Source: Saturnia japonica (taxonomy: Eukaryota; Arthropoda; Insecta; Lepidoptera; Saturniidae). From it: 64,000 nucleotides of DNA. Numbering within the stretch: position 1 is the first letter of the stretch; each line of letters starts with the position of its first letter. Made by a program: the position numbers and the translations under genes. The notes beneath the pieces are model-generated. The model saw only the letters and a program-made list of their open reading frames with translations, was not told the DNA's origin and searched no databases. Location of the stretch: positions 8,801,705 to 8,865,704 of the forward strand of contig CM065334.1 in the NCBI GenBank assembly GCA_033032175.1, read 5' to 3'. This document shows positions 48,420 to 61,259 of this stretch, piece by piece.

Positions 48420-50440
48420 CTAGCAGAGCCACACGGTTTCACCCGTGTTAAGTTTATTCCAGCGACTCTCCAACGCATCGCCAACGTACTCGCCGTGTAG
48501 TCTATCGTTGTTCCCGTACTTGCCTACAGCTTGCGAGATTGCTTCACTTTCATGGTTACTGCCCCGCTTCTTAGAGTCATAGGAAACAAAAAACTCGACT
48601 GCAACAAAAACACAATTTCTTTTCTACTTTTGCTTTTTCTTTGATTCATAGACGTCGTATGAATCTAACGACACCTAGTATGCAAAAATCCATCAAGCCC
48701 TTTAGGCTGCAGAGCGTGACAAAGAAATAGACATACATACATACCTACGTTCGAAAAACATAACCTTCCTTTTTCGCAGTCGGGTAAAAATTCAGCTTCC
48801 GTTCTTTTGTGTCCGCAAAACTCGAAAGAAAGTTGATCAATCGACTTGACATACACAATTCGATTGTAATTTTTTACCCGACTGCGAAAAAGGTGGGTTA
48901 TGGTTTTCGGACGTATATATGTCTAAACATCCAATGTCATTTCTAATCTATTATATTATAAAATGAACTTGGAATGTTATTCCTCGTAATAAATAGTTTT
49001 TAATTGAACCGTGATTTAAAAAAATGAACAATCTCAGTTGAGTAACGTCCCGTCTTTTGTTGAAGTCAATCAAAATGCAAAAATAATATTTAAAATGTCA
49101 CTGGTAGCTCTAGAGATCAGAACGTTCAAAAAGCAACCACTTGAGCTTTATAATACTAGTATATACTAGCTTCTGTCCGCGACTTCGTCTGCGTCGACTT
49201 TAATATTGGTTCTAGAAATAAATGGAAAATATGTCATTTACTGGGATAAAAAAGTGCCCTAAGGGTTAAACCCGGTTATAAAATTCCAAATTTTATCCAA
49301 TTCCATTCAGTTGTTGTTGTATGAATGAATAACAAACATATACAATTTCATACATACTTACGTACATCACGCCTCTCTCCCTATGGGGTACATTTGCTAC
49401 GATCCTGGCATACACCTTTCGCTTCTTCAACATTCAACTGTCTCTTTACGCACGTTCGTCGGTTTAGAGTACTCTTGTCACTCTTGACCTGACCTTTCTT
49501 CAGAATGGAAGATTATTCAGAGAAACATTCGTCTAGGCCTTCCCCTTCCAACACTGTCTTTAATATTATAAACTTTCACATTTATAATAATATAGCAGGA
49601 TTGACGCGAATGAAGTCACGGACGATTACTAGTATTCTATATATTTATAAAATAATATGCGTGTATAATAAATAATGATACTATTGCGTACGAAATGTGA
49701 TCGGCATCTGCTCACCAAGCACCAAGCGAGCACTTTCTCACGGATAATAAATAAAAAAAACATTAAAATCATCTATTTTTGGTCAGCTGAGACGCGGTCG
49801 CCGGATGCGCCATGATGCCGCGATGATCCTTTTTAAACTACGTCTATAATTGTCTATGTTCCATATTCGAAACTTCCGTATTTGTGTATGAAACCTCGAT
49901 TTTTTTTTCATTCTGTTTGCGTTTCCATCACTATGGTTGTACTGTCCGCCAATTGCGCGTCGGGCCACGCGCTGTGTAAGATTCCACTCTTGTTCATAAA
50001 CTTACATTTACTACCTGTTTGACACAACTAACAACTTCATTTTATGTAATTTACAATTTGCAATTTGTACGAAATTTTCTTTTTTTTTTACTTTTAAAAT
50101 TACATTTTATAACTTGTTTGGTTATTACTCGCTAATTTATAAAGTCTACTTAACTGTGATAGCTTTACTTTTAGGTTCGGTATTTTAAACTACTGTCATG
50201 AATTTTTGACATATCAAAAAACAACATTAAACTGGCAAGGGGGGGGGGGAGGAAGACACTTGACTCTAATAAAAATTTGCGGCTTAACATTACAAAAAAA
50301 ACTATATAATGTTATTATTAGGGGGTTGATAGGTCACTTGTACCCACTCGACTAGACCACTAGAACTAGACACTTCTTTGAAAGTATTCAGAGCTTTTTG
50401 TGAAGGGGGTTTAAAGTCGGTAAAACTCTAGTGATGATAC
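48420..50440. other. Repeat fragments, no gene seen
   Basis: Minus-strand Helitron-like end at 48420 (CTAGCAGAGCCACACGG). Block-two repeat at 48590-48800, with an inverted piece (TTTACCCGACTGCGAAAAAG) at 48870. Another Helitron-like end near 49167 (CTAGCTTCTGTCCGCGACTT). A G-run lies at 50239-50250. Confidence 0.4.
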
Positions 50441-50449
50441 CTACGTTAT

Positions 50450-50535
50450 TACAGGCGTCCATAGGCGACGGTGGCCGCTTACCATCAGGTGAGCCGTGTG
50501 CTTGTTTGCCACCTTAGTCATTCTATGTTTTAAAA
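50450..50535 (+). repeat. Lepidopteran repeat tail
   Basis: GGCGTCCATAGGCGACGGTG, then GCTTACCATCAGGTGAGC and an A-run. A string like this is common at the 3' end of moth and butterfly retroelements (family knowledge). Confidence 0.5.
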
Positions 50536-50664
50536 AAAAATTATTGAAACCAATATACACATGGTAAAATGACGTCAAAGTGACTTTCTTCGGTGAATAT
50601 AAATTCGGTATAAGCGTATAGTGTAAAATTACTTATATTTTAGAAATTTCTTCTTGTTAATTTG

Positions 50665-51035
50665 ATCTGTTATCTCCGAAACGGTTGGACCGATTTTGAC
50701 GGGACTTTCACTGATAGATAGCTGATGATAAAGGGAGTAACTTAGGCTACTTTTATTTTAGAAAAAAAATTAGGGTTCCGCACAAATAAATAAAAACTGG
50801 TCATGGTGAATCAAATCGGGCGCTTAAATGTCTTACGCTTAGTAAACCATAAGAGATATATCAAATTAATGTACTACATAATTGTAGACATTAAAAAGAC
50901 CTACAAAAAAATCAGCGAGAGTATACGTCTGTCTTTTGCTTATGCATTTCTGTCTTTAAAATAGCCGGGAGCGGGGGAGCAAGATTCAAACGGGCATCCT
51001 GTAGTCCACGTGAGTGAAGCCGCGGGTACAGCTAG
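50665..51035 (+). repeat. Non-autonomous Helitron-like element, 5' truncated
   Basis: Carries CCGAAACGGTTGGACCG and ends CACGTGAGTGAAGCCGCGGG...CTAG at 51035. The TCTATAC start is missing. Confidence 0.65.
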
Positions 51036-51039
51036 CTTC

Positions 51040-51790
51040 GCTATAAAATGTGACTAAACTGTGATAAACACATGTTTCGCTGCGTACGTAATTACTAAAG
51101 CCATACGTACAGATGCCTCCTTCACCTTAGTATTCTGCCTCCGCACTCCGCAGTCCACACTAAACAAAAACTCCAAATGCAAAGGCTAAATAATTTATTT
51201 GTTTAATTCATATAAAATTCATATCGAAGCGTGGGCAGCCATGTTACTGTTTTATTACTACGGTTTTAAATCTCGTTCGGATCTCGCTGGTATTTCCAAG
51301 TTTAAAAAAAAAATTTAAAACAGTGTTATAGTTAAATATTGTAAACAACATAATAAAATATCATTCAACGCATACTACACACTATAATATACAGAAAAAA
51401 TAACAGAACCCTATTTAGACCATACAAACTCTATGATTACGTTTCTCGATCTTATTACGAGAAATGAATTAAGGAAACGATGAGTTTAAAAGCTGTAGTA
51501 GGGGTTTAATAACCGAATGACATTTGTGTATAATATTGCCAGGGTTAGTCTGAAGTATCTAGTTTGAGGTAAAATTAGAAATAATGATATGATACAGCCA
51601 AAGATTGAATTGAATAAGTTTGTAAGAAATTTCTTCGTATTAAATTTTACGTTATTTTCAGTGAGGGTGATATAAAAGATGACGACACGCAATGCGTAAA
51701 AAGGTTTGTAATTGGCAAAACCGTGTAAAACGGAGACAGTTTGTTAACTATTACTAAATTATCATCACTTCACTATAACTCTAAAATAAG
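51040..51790. other. No gene seen
   Basis: AT-rich sequence with short frames only. Confidence 0.3.
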
Positions 51791-51959
51791 CGCGTGCGTG
51801 CGCCTACTATACAATGTGCTACGTCAATCTATACAGAGCGGGACCGCGCACCGAGGGCGCGAACGCGACGGAAACGATTTCCTCGTACTCTGTATAACCG
51901 ACGGCGGATAACACGCTACGGTAACCAGCTGTATGGAAACCAGTGCGTGCGAGCCCCTC

Positions 51960-52500
51960 TCACTACGTGCGACCAACCCTGTTCACACCCGAAACTACTA
52001 GGCGTGAAGAGGGCGAAACATCAAGGTACACACACGCAGTGAGGTGCCTGCTGGTAGGCGCGGCGATGACGTAGCACGGAGCGGAATGGACTGGGTCGCT
52101 GGCGGGTTGAACTTTAGTGAAGATGCGAAATGACACACAGGCACCACAATAAAATTTGCTGTATTCTTCAAGACAATACACTTTGTTAATACTATATCTT
52201 CTGGGTACGGTTTCTTCCAGTTTCTTGAGTCTTGAGTCTTGATTCTTCAGCTTGTGGCACCCGTGTGTGCTCGTTGGCCCCAGTAGAGCGCCTTTTATAT
52301 GGTTTGCCGGAGAGCGAGACGGATGATGGCGTCTCTATCTGTACTGCTCATTACCAAACTTGGGTGTGGTCCGTTAACCGCGGTAATGCGCAGTGGTTGC
52401 AATATCGCTGTCTCTGTCTATTATTATTATTACTTGTATACAGAATACAATAAATTGTTAATATCTCTAATTACAATTACTCAATTACAATAAAAACTAT
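51960..52500 (-). promoter_or_regulatory. LTR-like or promoter-like GC-rich block
   Basis: On the minus strand a TATA-like CATATAAAAGGCGCTC sits near 52300. About 140 bases later comes ATTTTATTGTGGTGCCTGTG, which resembles the LTR end and primer-binding region of an insect LTR retrotransposon. The upstream boundary may be the TGTAATTGAGTAATTG string near 52490. The short minus frame 51963-52181 has no domain. No gag or pol is visible and no second LTR, so a solo LTR or a cellular promoter is possible. Confidence 0.3.
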
Positions 52501-54570
52501 TTCACATTAATGTAGACACAAATACCTATTCAAAAACACTAACTTTAACATTATAGGTCAATAAACATGGGAGATATAAAGCATTAAACATTGCAACTTT
52601 AAAACGTCTTGCGACTCGTTATATACGCATTATTTGAGCTTACAAACATTATAAAATACATACAGAAGGCTATTTTACTTATATAACACAAAACATTACG
52701 TATAACTTTTATAAAATATGAATTATTGACAATATATGATTTTAGTACTTTAAGTGATTATTTTTATTCAACTACAAACATTTTCATAACTTATATACTG
52801 CTCTTACATACCTACACGCAATAGTAACATATTCAAAACATTAGAAACATTTAATTATTGATTGTTCGTGCAAATTATTCATCCTTTCAACTTATATTTA
52901 CAATCGTTATTATCGTATCATTACGCTTAGGCCTATGCGTCGCTAACAAACTCAGACCTATTGTAGGATTTAAATCTACGTTCTTCTATATACATTTTAT
53001 CTTAGCGACTTACCATAGTTTATTTTAATGTTTCGTGTATAAGATCTTTTTATATTTTTGTTCAAAATTGCAGTAGAAAGTTTGCCTATTCATAAATGGT
53101 AATCAACGCTCCGGTAAATTTAAAAGTATGCATAGCAACACCGAGGAAATGCGCCATTCCGCGGCGCGCCGCGTGCTACGTCACACCGCGGCTGTTCTCC
53201 CGAGTCCAGCATATACGTCACCAAAATAAATACAACGATCGAACACATACCGCCCGTAAACAATGAAATAACGTTAAAAATAGCACAATCGATAGTTATT
53301 TACACAGTGTAACATTAATGATGTAAAAGTAACGGTAAGGTGAAAGTGATGGAAGTGTTTTTAGTGTAGTGTTGTGTTCGTTTTGCGCGTTCGGATATTT
53401 TGAATGGTGTCCCATATATTATTATGTTCAGAACGAGCAGCGAGGTGCAACATTCGGTGACCTACTTTGGTAGTGCAGCGTGACGTCACACGGAATTTAT
53501 CAAATTTTGGCGCTTCTCAAAAAATTCTAAAACATATTTTTATTATAAAAAAAAATCTTCCTTTAATTACTGATTCGGTGATACTGTAATACATAATCTG
53601 GTAAGAAATTCTTTTTTAAAAAGATTCGTTCTTCAACAATTTTTTTCTCGTAAAATATTTTAAGGAATATAATAAAAATACGTTTATACCTATAACATAA
53701 CGAGAGGTTTTTTATTAAATAAATTTCAAATCACGGTACCTAAAATAAATATAGTAGAAAATTAGAGATTTGAATATTTTTTTAAGATTTCTTAACAAAA
53801 CTTTGATTATATTTTTAGTTGTGTAAAAGATTAGAAATTAGCAAAACAATGCACTGAGATACGGAATAGTATACCTCATCGCCACCATGACGTCGCACGA
53901 AATTTAATATTATACTGTGATACTATTTAAATTATAATATTAAAGATTATTTGTACGCGCTAATCTCTTGAACTGCCAGTGAAATAAAAAATATTTATTA
54001 CTTATTATAGCCTATTTATTGTATGGACCTTTGGGAGCTAAATAGTTACTATACAAAATGTAGGTAAAAGAAGTCCTGAGAACGAAGTCATATAGGGGGC
54101 GGGTAGTGTGGTTTGGCGCGGGGTATCGGGCGCTGAGGCGGCTAAGTTGATCAAAAACGATAAAAATCAAGGAGAGTTTAATATAGTGTTTTTTTTTTAT
54201 TTCCACGGAGTAAATTTACAATCACAAATTTCAAACTTCAAAATAATGTTGCCACATTCATTCTTGTAGTGATGTGCTACTGTACCTTACGTTACAATTA
54301 TTTGAATCGTAATATTTAAAATATTGAATTCAGAGTTTTTATTTACTAATTGAAGTATTTTGTATTGTTCAACATACCCGATAATTTACTATGAATATTT
54401 ACATAATTCAGGAAACTATAAAATGTATTTATGTAATATGGCAAATTAAAAAAAAAAGAACGCATCAGTTGGTCCACGACAGACACGATTTTACCTACTT
54501 TATTCGGCCTTCAACTTTGGAGAGTTCAACGTAATTTTGAGGAAAACTGAACAAAAAGAATAATGCATAA
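52500..54570. other. No gene seen; one GC-rich promoter-like patch
   Basis: 53145-53230 is GC-rich in an AT-rich setting, with GCGGCGCGCCGCGTG, CTACGTCACACCGCGG and ATACGTCACC (CRE-like TACGTCA twice). It may be a promoter, but no exon could be attached to it. Confidence 0.3.
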
Positions 54571-54574
54571 CGAA

Positions 54575-55060
54575 TAACGCAGCTAGAGGTAGTTTTAAAT
54601 ATGCTGCTGCTGAGATCTGGAACAATATTGCTCCACCTTTACAGTTTGCTAGATCTGTACGTACAGTAAGTAACTTACGTAAGTAGATTTCAGCACAAAG
54701 CATCTTTTTTAACTTTTTAATCTTATATGTACCAATATTGGTTGTTCGTAGGTAATGTACTTTTGGGTATAAAAGACTTTTGTGTCATGTTCTTCCTTTC
54801 TTTGCGCGCCCTGCCCCTTTCTCTATGCAATGGTGATCTATCTGGTCTAATCCGAGACCTTTAGTATGTAGTTTAGGCCCGGCTGAAAACCAGCGCTATA
54901 GCATATGCTGAGCTGAGGTCCTTTTTGATCTTAAGTACGGCTTTTGTATATATAAATTTAATTAGTAATATTTTTATTGTAATCTCTTGTTTAATGTGTG
55001 TTGTGTTAATTATGTCCTTATTTTCATTGTCAAATAAATGTTCTTACTTTATTTCATACG
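54575..55060 (+). mobile_element. LINE 3' end fragment
   Basis: Shares CGCAGCTAGAGGTAGTTTTA and the whole 3' UTR (to CAAATAAATGTTCTTACTTT) with 16320-16830. No RT core. Confidence 0.65.
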
Positions 55061-55601
55061 GTTTTACGATTAGATCGGATAGGTGGACATCACTATTTTA
55101 AAAATCCAATTACTTATCTAGAAAGACATGAAATATCATTATACTCTGTCGGAAAAAAATTAGTGCGAGTTCACACGCGGTAGAAGTGAAACTTCTCTCT
55201 CTCCCTCTGTATGTACTTCGAGTACATTAAGAAATGCATTCCATCTCATTCTCTCACGGCCTAAAACCTATATATACATTTATTTTTCGTTAGTTACACA
55301 TTTTAATATTCAATAATGAGAAAATGAGGAAAATGTCGCATTACAAGTTGTATTTCATCTCTGTTCGTTAGCTTTTGATTCCGGCTCACACATGTGTAAT
55401 GATTATGTTACATTTATTTCCTTCTTATCAATTCGATCAGCGAGATCAAATGTTTTCGAATACATATTATTATGTAATTCAGTTCTCGAGAACGCACTTG
55501 TAAATGCTAGATTTTGGCGTAGAGATTTGAGGTCCTCAAACGAGTTAGAAATAGTACTTGCAAGAATAACAGAACCGGTACAATGGTATTTATTAATATA
55601 T
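55061..55601. other. No gene seen
   Basis: Frames on both strands at 55392-55669 overlap and have no recognisable domain. Confidence 0.3.
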
Positions 55602-56122
55602 TCTATAAAATTAATAAAATTGAAGTGTTTGTCTGTAATGTCAAAATAGCAGTTTTTTAGTAAATGCATATGAAATTATATACGATACCAATAACAAAAA
55701 ACCCATTTAAAAAAAAATTCTGCTTGTCTGTCTGTTTGCTTCGGGTAATCCCCAAAACGGTTGGACCGATTTTGACGTGACCTTCACTGGTAGATTGCTG
55801 GTTTTATAGGGAGTAATTTAGTGTACTTTTATTTTAGAGAAATAATTGGGGCTACGCACAAATAAAAAAAATCTGGTCATGGTGAATCAATTCGGGCGCT
55901 TAAATGGCTTACGCTGAGTAAACCATAAGAGATATATCACAGTAATGTAGTACATAATTGTAGACATTAAAAAGACCTACAAAAAAGTCAGCGAGAGTAT
56001 ACGCCTATCTTCTAAGGAACACCCACAATAAATATTTTTGTTTTTAAAATAGCCGGGAGCGGGGAGCAATATTCGCGCAGGCATTCTGTATTCCACGTGA
56101 GCGAAGCCACGGGCACAGCTAG
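55602..56122 (+). repeat. Non-autonomous Helitron-like element, full length
   Basis: Begins TCTATAAAATTAATAAAATT and ends CACGTGAGCGAAGCCACGGG, CACAGCTAG, then T. The flanks are T (5') and T (3'). Confidence 0.7.
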
Positions 56123-56129
56123 TTAATAT

Positions 56130-57330
56130 AATATAATATTTAGTCTGGTATATAAGACGTTTTTCAGTCTTTTTTCCGGCAGTTAAAATAAGTCGACCGC
56201 AGCGCCGAATTGTGTGACAGAAGTAAACTTACAGTCGGAATTTACTTTGAAACTAAGCCTCGTAACAGTGAAATTATTTTACAACTAAAGTAATTTGTCG
56301 AGTTATTGCCAACTGATCCGCATAACCCTGCCTTATAATGACGTATTTCGCGAAAGAACGCGGACATAGAGAAATAAATCTATTTAGAAATTTCTCTCCA
56401 CTTGGGGCTATCCTGCTGGTGAAATAACTTCACCGTACAGAACATTGTAGCCATATAACCTTGTGGTTATGTTCCTACATTTCTGTAGGTCATTGATAAT
56501 GTACCAAACGTACTCTGAATTTGCCATAAAGAAGTAAATTTTTATCCATTATCTGGTATCCCATTGCTCTTACGAAATACGTAATCCGGGAGTTGACAAC
56601 TTTTGGAAAATTGTTAAAAAACACTTTATATGTTGAAAGTAATACATATGAATAATATTTTTTTCATTATTACAGCATAGAAAGTGATTTAAAAATGATT
56701 TTTAATCTAAATAAAAAGTACGTAACAAAAACGAAGGATTATGGTCCCGTGACGTCATTGTTCATTTTATTTATCATTTTGTATGATAACAGTGACAAAT
56801 GTGACAATTTACTCAAAAGTCTTAACGTTAATTTTTCCTGAATAGTGACGTCACGTTTACTAATCGGCGTTTCAAATCACGTGACTCACAGACAAAAATA
56901 TTAATTTTCAAAAGGGAAAATTAAATAAATAAATAATTATTGTTTCCAGATTTGTACTGTTTTAGGCTTTTTATCTATAGACCAATATTACTCAATAATT
57001 TAGTTTAATTTTTAAACATGCAGTCAATTCGCGGATTAGGGGACCAATGACTTTTCCAAGGAACCCACTTTAAAAATCACTGCTTTAAACTAACATTTCA
57101 TGTATTGATTTATTATCACGCCATGTCACTATGAGCGTAGGCAGAAAGAATGGAGCACTACATCTCTTTATCCCTGTTGTTTTGCTCTTTCCGAGTGCCT
57201 ATGACTTATTTTTTTATTGGACCTACGTCAATCTTGGAGGACCCTGATTTCTATTTCCATTACCGCATAATCTCTAGTCTTCTGTCACTCAATAAGTTCC
57301 CTTATTTCCGCGAATCATTAAAGAACAAGT
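56130..57330. other. No gene seen
   Basis: AT-rich sequence. The 57150-57338 plus frame shows no domain. Confidence 0.3.
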
Positions 57331-57334
57331 TCCA

Positions 57335-58090
57335 GTAATTTAGTATTTTAACTTTGGCCTCCCAATACATCTTTGATAACTTAATGTATGTCCGTAAAAA
57401 CTTAGATAAGCTGGATTTTGTCAAAGATCAGCACAATGTTAATACTAGAAATAGAGATAAATTAGTTGTACCGTGTTTTAGACTTACATACATATATACT
57501 ATCACGTCTGTATTCCCCGAAGGGTTAGGCAGAGGTGTACTAATGTACACCCACAGTTCGCCGAGTATGTTTTTAGGTCCCATGTAATAGGGGGCGAGCG
57601 TATTGTCATTAACTGAGAATTTCATAGGAAAAAAACAATAACACTTTGCTCGACCTGGGAATCGAATCTAGGACCTCGATCATAGCAGTCGCGCTTACGA
57701 CCACTAGGCTAACGAAGCTGTAATAAAATACTTATAAAAGTTTTTTAAGTAATAGTGTTAGGTTCTATAACAAGATCCCGAAGCACATTACTGATTTACC
57801 TGACAACAAGTTCAAGGACCATGTCAAGCGGGTTTTACTGTCAAAAGGTTATTATAGGGTGGATCATTATGTGAATGATAGTGATGTCTGGAAGTGACTC
57901 CCTCTCTGTGCATCCAGTAAATTATTATTATTGTACTCTAGATTTAAACACTTGTACAGTTTACAAAAAAAAGATAAACCCGATCGAGTTTTTTCTCGAT
58001 GTCTGGGACGCTTTCCGAACCGGCACTACGTGTTTTGACGTTCATAGGTGCCTTCTTAGGGCCTAAATTGAATAAATAAAAATGATTTTG
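57335..58090 (+). mobile_element. Jockey/CR1-like LINE 3' end, interrupted by a SINE
   Basis: The ORF2 C-terminus reads LASQYIFDNLMYVRKNL, then LVVPCFRL. The SINE (57490-57722) intervenes, and the frame resumes in NSVRFYNKIPKHITDLP to [11 protein letters not shown] and a stop. The 3' UTR ends GGGCCTAAATTGAATAAATA. Better preserved than the copy at 7060. Confidence 0.8.
57490..57722 (-). repeat. tRNA-derived SINE
   Basis: Minus-strand copy with a B-box-like region (plus strand GGGAATCGAATCTAGGACC), an A-box region (ACCACTAGGCTAACG) and the tail TATTCCCCGAAGGGTTAGGC. A possible ACTTA duplication flanks it. It sits inside LINE coding sequence. Confidence 0.75.
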
Positions 58091-58371
58091 ATTTATAAGG
58101 ACAAAATGTTAAACCATGTCTAAATACCTATAGTGAACTGTTCGTGGAGTCTAGAGTCTAGACGATTGCGTCAAGGCGATCTAGTTTGTTGGCTAAATGA
58201 GATTAATTAAAACGCCCGTAAGTGGACTTAGCGAGAGAGAGATTTTTAATACTTATGTATTTAACTCCACGCGGTACAGAAATGTGCGTTATCTAATTCT
58301 ATCTTTCTATGGGCAGCTTTGTTCACATAAATTTGGTCTAAGTGCCTTTACAATTTGTTGATTTATATATG

Positions 58372-58800
58372 AACAAGTGGCTGACCCGCGTATCTTCGTC
58401 TGCGTCACAGAAGAAAAAGAGAGAAGGGGTCACAGACACCTATAATATGTTTTGTTCAAAATTAAATACTTGTGATGAATAACGTATTTATTTCGATAAG
58501 GATTAATTATTTACATTATTTTAGAATAAGTTTTATTATCTTCAAAAAGGTTATCTTGAGTCAACCTTACAAGATAAGCATATGCTTTCGCGGACTTTTT
58601 TTTTTTAATTTTTTAAGAGAAACAATTCCCTCACGTGTGATTATTGTGTAACTTTAACCATTTACGCAGCGCACGCAATGCAAGCTCTCAAAAAGGAATA
58701 TTTTTTCCCCGTTTATGTAACATTTTTCATTGATACTCCGCTCCTATTGGTCATAGCGTGATGTTATATAGCCTTTAGCCTTCCTCGATAAATGTGCTAT
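58372..58800 (-). repeat. Helitron-like repeat related to bases 1-152
   Basis: 58735-58785 (TCCGCTCCTATTGGTCATAG, CTTTAGCCTTCCTCGATAAA) is the inverse of bases 1-60. The 3' terminal CTAG has changed to CCAC. Confidence 0.45.
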
Positions 58801-58871
58801 CCAACACTAAAATATTTTTTCCATTTTATAAACAGACATAACAGAATATCAATTTGTTTTAGTCTAAAGAA

Positions 58872-59152
58872 ATAATAAAATTTTATTCAATTGAAATGTC
58901 AGCGTTTTACTAAATGCATGTAAATACGGCACTTGGACCGATTTTCACGGAACTTTCTCTGGCAGATTAGCTGATGTTATAAGGTGTAACTTAGGCTACT
59001 TTCGTTTTAGAAAACTAATTAGGGTTCCGAGTTTAAAAAAGCAATTTTAAAATGACCCGCGCGGCTGTCGACCTCAGTGGATAGAAGCGGGGTCACCTAC
59101 CACAATACCGAAATTCTGTAGACCACGCGAGCGGAGCCGCGTGCGCATCTAG
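58872..59152 (+). repeat. Non-autonomous Helitron-like element, internally deleted
   Basis: Carries AAATGTCAGCGTTTTACTAA and AACTTAGGCTACTTT. Ends CACGCGAGCGGAGCCGCGTG, CGCATCTAG. About 280 bp against about 520 for full copies. Confidence 0.65.
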
Positions 59153-59391
59153 TAAATAATAAATTAACGTAAATAGTTATTGACAATTAAAACTTGTCAA
59201 GTTAGAAATCCCATATCAATGTAAGTAACAAATTGTTTAGTAAGTTATTTGAAGACGTATATTCCTACATTCATTCAGTATTTAATTCCTTATTGATCTC
59301 ATATTTTAATATATTTTTTATATGTGCATACAATTTCACACGCGACCTTTTCATTCCAAACTAAGTAAGTATGTATACATACACATATCTA

Positions 59392-59917
59392 TCTATACAT
59401 ACAATTAATAAAATTGAACTGTCTGTCTGTAATGTCAAAATAACAGCTTTTTACTAAATGCATATGAAAGTATATATACGATACCTACAACAACAAAAAA
59501 CATTTTTTTAATTTTTGTCTGTCTATTTGTTTGTACCTGCTTATCTCCGAAACGGTTGTACCGATTTTGACGGCACTTTCACTGATAGATAGTTGATTTT
59601 ATAGGAAGTAACTTCGGCTACTTTTATTTTAATAAGAGAATTATAGTTCCGCACAAATAAAGAAAAACTGGTCATGGTGAATCAATTCGGGCGCTTAAAT
59701 GGCTTACGTTAAGTAAACCATAAGAGATATAGCAAATTAATGTACTACATAATTGTATACATTAAAAATACCTACAAAAAAGTAAGCGAGAATATACGTC
59801 TGTCTTTTAAGGAACACTCACAATAAGCATTTTTGTCTTTAAAATAGCCGGTAGCGGGGAGCAAGATTCATGCGGGCATTCTGTAGTCCACGTGAGCGAA
59901 GCCACGGGCATAGCTAG
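59392..59917 (+). repeat. Non-autonomous Helitron-like element, full length
   Basis: Begins TCTATACATACAATTAATAA and ends CACGTGAGCGAAGCCACGGG, CATAGCTAG, then T; the flank 5' base is A. Confidence 0.75.
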
Positions 59918-59979
59918 TAAAAATATATAAAATTCAGACACAGAACTGACAATTATGCTCATCATCTTAAAAAAGTCAG

Positions 59980-60045
59980 TCATGGGCGGGAATCTAACCC
60001 GCGACCTCTCCACTGCGCCATGAGGCCGGCAACAATATTCTTGAG
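59980..60045 (-). repeat. tRNA-like sequence, probably SINE-derived
   Basis: The minus strand reads GGCGCAGTGG (A-box-like) and GGGTTAGATTCCCGC (B-box-like) only about 20 bp apart, closer than in a tRNA. Not a functional tRNA gene. Confidence 0.4.
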
Positions 60046-60049
60046 ATAG

Positions 60050-61000
60050 AACACGAGAGTGTAGACGTGCGAACGAGTCACAAACGCGCGACACAAATAA
60101 CAAATACCCGAATTTCGGCCCGGTCGCGGCCGAGTACAGCTCGAAACCAGATTCATTGGCCGAAACTGAAACCGAAACTTCGTGCTTCGATCGGTCATTA
60201 CTTATAAGGGCTCGTGTAGACAGCATCGCGTCGGCCGCGGCAGTTACTATACCGGACACGACGAAGCATCATCTGCACTGGCATATGCGGCATCTCTAAT
60301 TGCTTCCCAGTTTGAGATAATCATGCTCAATTTGTAACAGGGTCGTGAATAGCAACGTTAGTGACGTCACATCCCGAGCCTCGGCCTTCTGTTCCATAAA
60401 AAGCCTGTCCGAAGTTGGAATCCGTGATGATTCAATGCGGTCTATGATTATGTCCTATGTATATTGGAGTTAGGTTAATGTGTATGGAGCTTACTGCGAT
60501 CTTAGTTTTCGATTTTATTTAGCTCTAGAACATCGGCTTTGTGAACGAATTAGCGCTTCCCTTTGCATTTTATAGAACCAATATATCTCGCAGAAGTTGT
60601 TCTGATCTTTGTACAGAGCGTTTTTTATTACCGCGGAGTAAAATGACACTTCACGTGTTGCTAGTTTATTGTATTTTTAGAAATAGTGATGTCACCAATC
60701 GGAACTAATCGTAAAACCGTACGAGTTAATACATCTTTGGATGAGTTTTTGCTGAACATAAAATTGAACCCTCAAAATGTGAAGTCCGAAGGAAGACAAA
60801 TATTCCGGGAGCTACGCGGGACCTTTTTCACGTGTAGCAATATACATAGTAGGAGATGATTTTGAAGTAGGTATATATTGCTTAATGATAAACCGAGCGT
60901 CAGACCGCACGACCTCACTTAGATAAGGTGTAGGAGGCTGACGAAGATGTAAAAATAATTCAACATTGTAGCAGTATACATGTTACAAATTATAACATAC
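60050..61000. other. No gene seen; partly GC-rich
   Basis: 60060-60260 is GC-rich (GGCCCGGTCGCGGCCGAGT) and open on the minus strand, but shows no known domain. A CCATAAAAAGCC string near 60395 is TATA-like. Neither could be tied to a gene. Confidence 0.3.
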
Positions 61001-61002
61001 CA

Positions 61003-61250
61003 CATCACGTCTGTATTCCGCGAAGGGTTAGGCAGAGGTGTACTAATGTACATCCACAGTTCGCCGAGTATGTCTTTAGGTCCCATGTAATGGGGAGCGA
61101 GCCTATTGCCATTAATCGGGCACGAAACCAAACTCCGAGCTGTTACTAAGAATTTAATAGGAAAAACCCAATAACACTTTGCTCGACCTGGGATTCGAAC
61201 CCAGAACCTCGCTCATAGCAGTCGCGCTTACGACTACTAGGCTAACGAGG
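61003..61250 (-). repeat. tRNA-derived SINE
   Basis: Minus-strand copy (plus strand GACCTGGGATTCGAACCC, then ACTACTAGGCTAACGAGGC), with the tail TATTCCGCGAAGGGTTAGGC at its left end. Confidence 0.75.
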
Positions 61251-61259
61251 CAGTTACTT

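Noticed and set aside
49791..49860. Terminal exon of the hidden gene at 45837
   Set aside because: TTTTTGGTCAG then 20 open codons is possible, but the acceptor is weak and there is no independent support.
59807..60259. 150-residue minus-strand frame
   Set aside because: Starts in GC-rich unique sequence, then runs through a tRNA-like SINE piece and a Helitron-like element. No known domain and no splice support.
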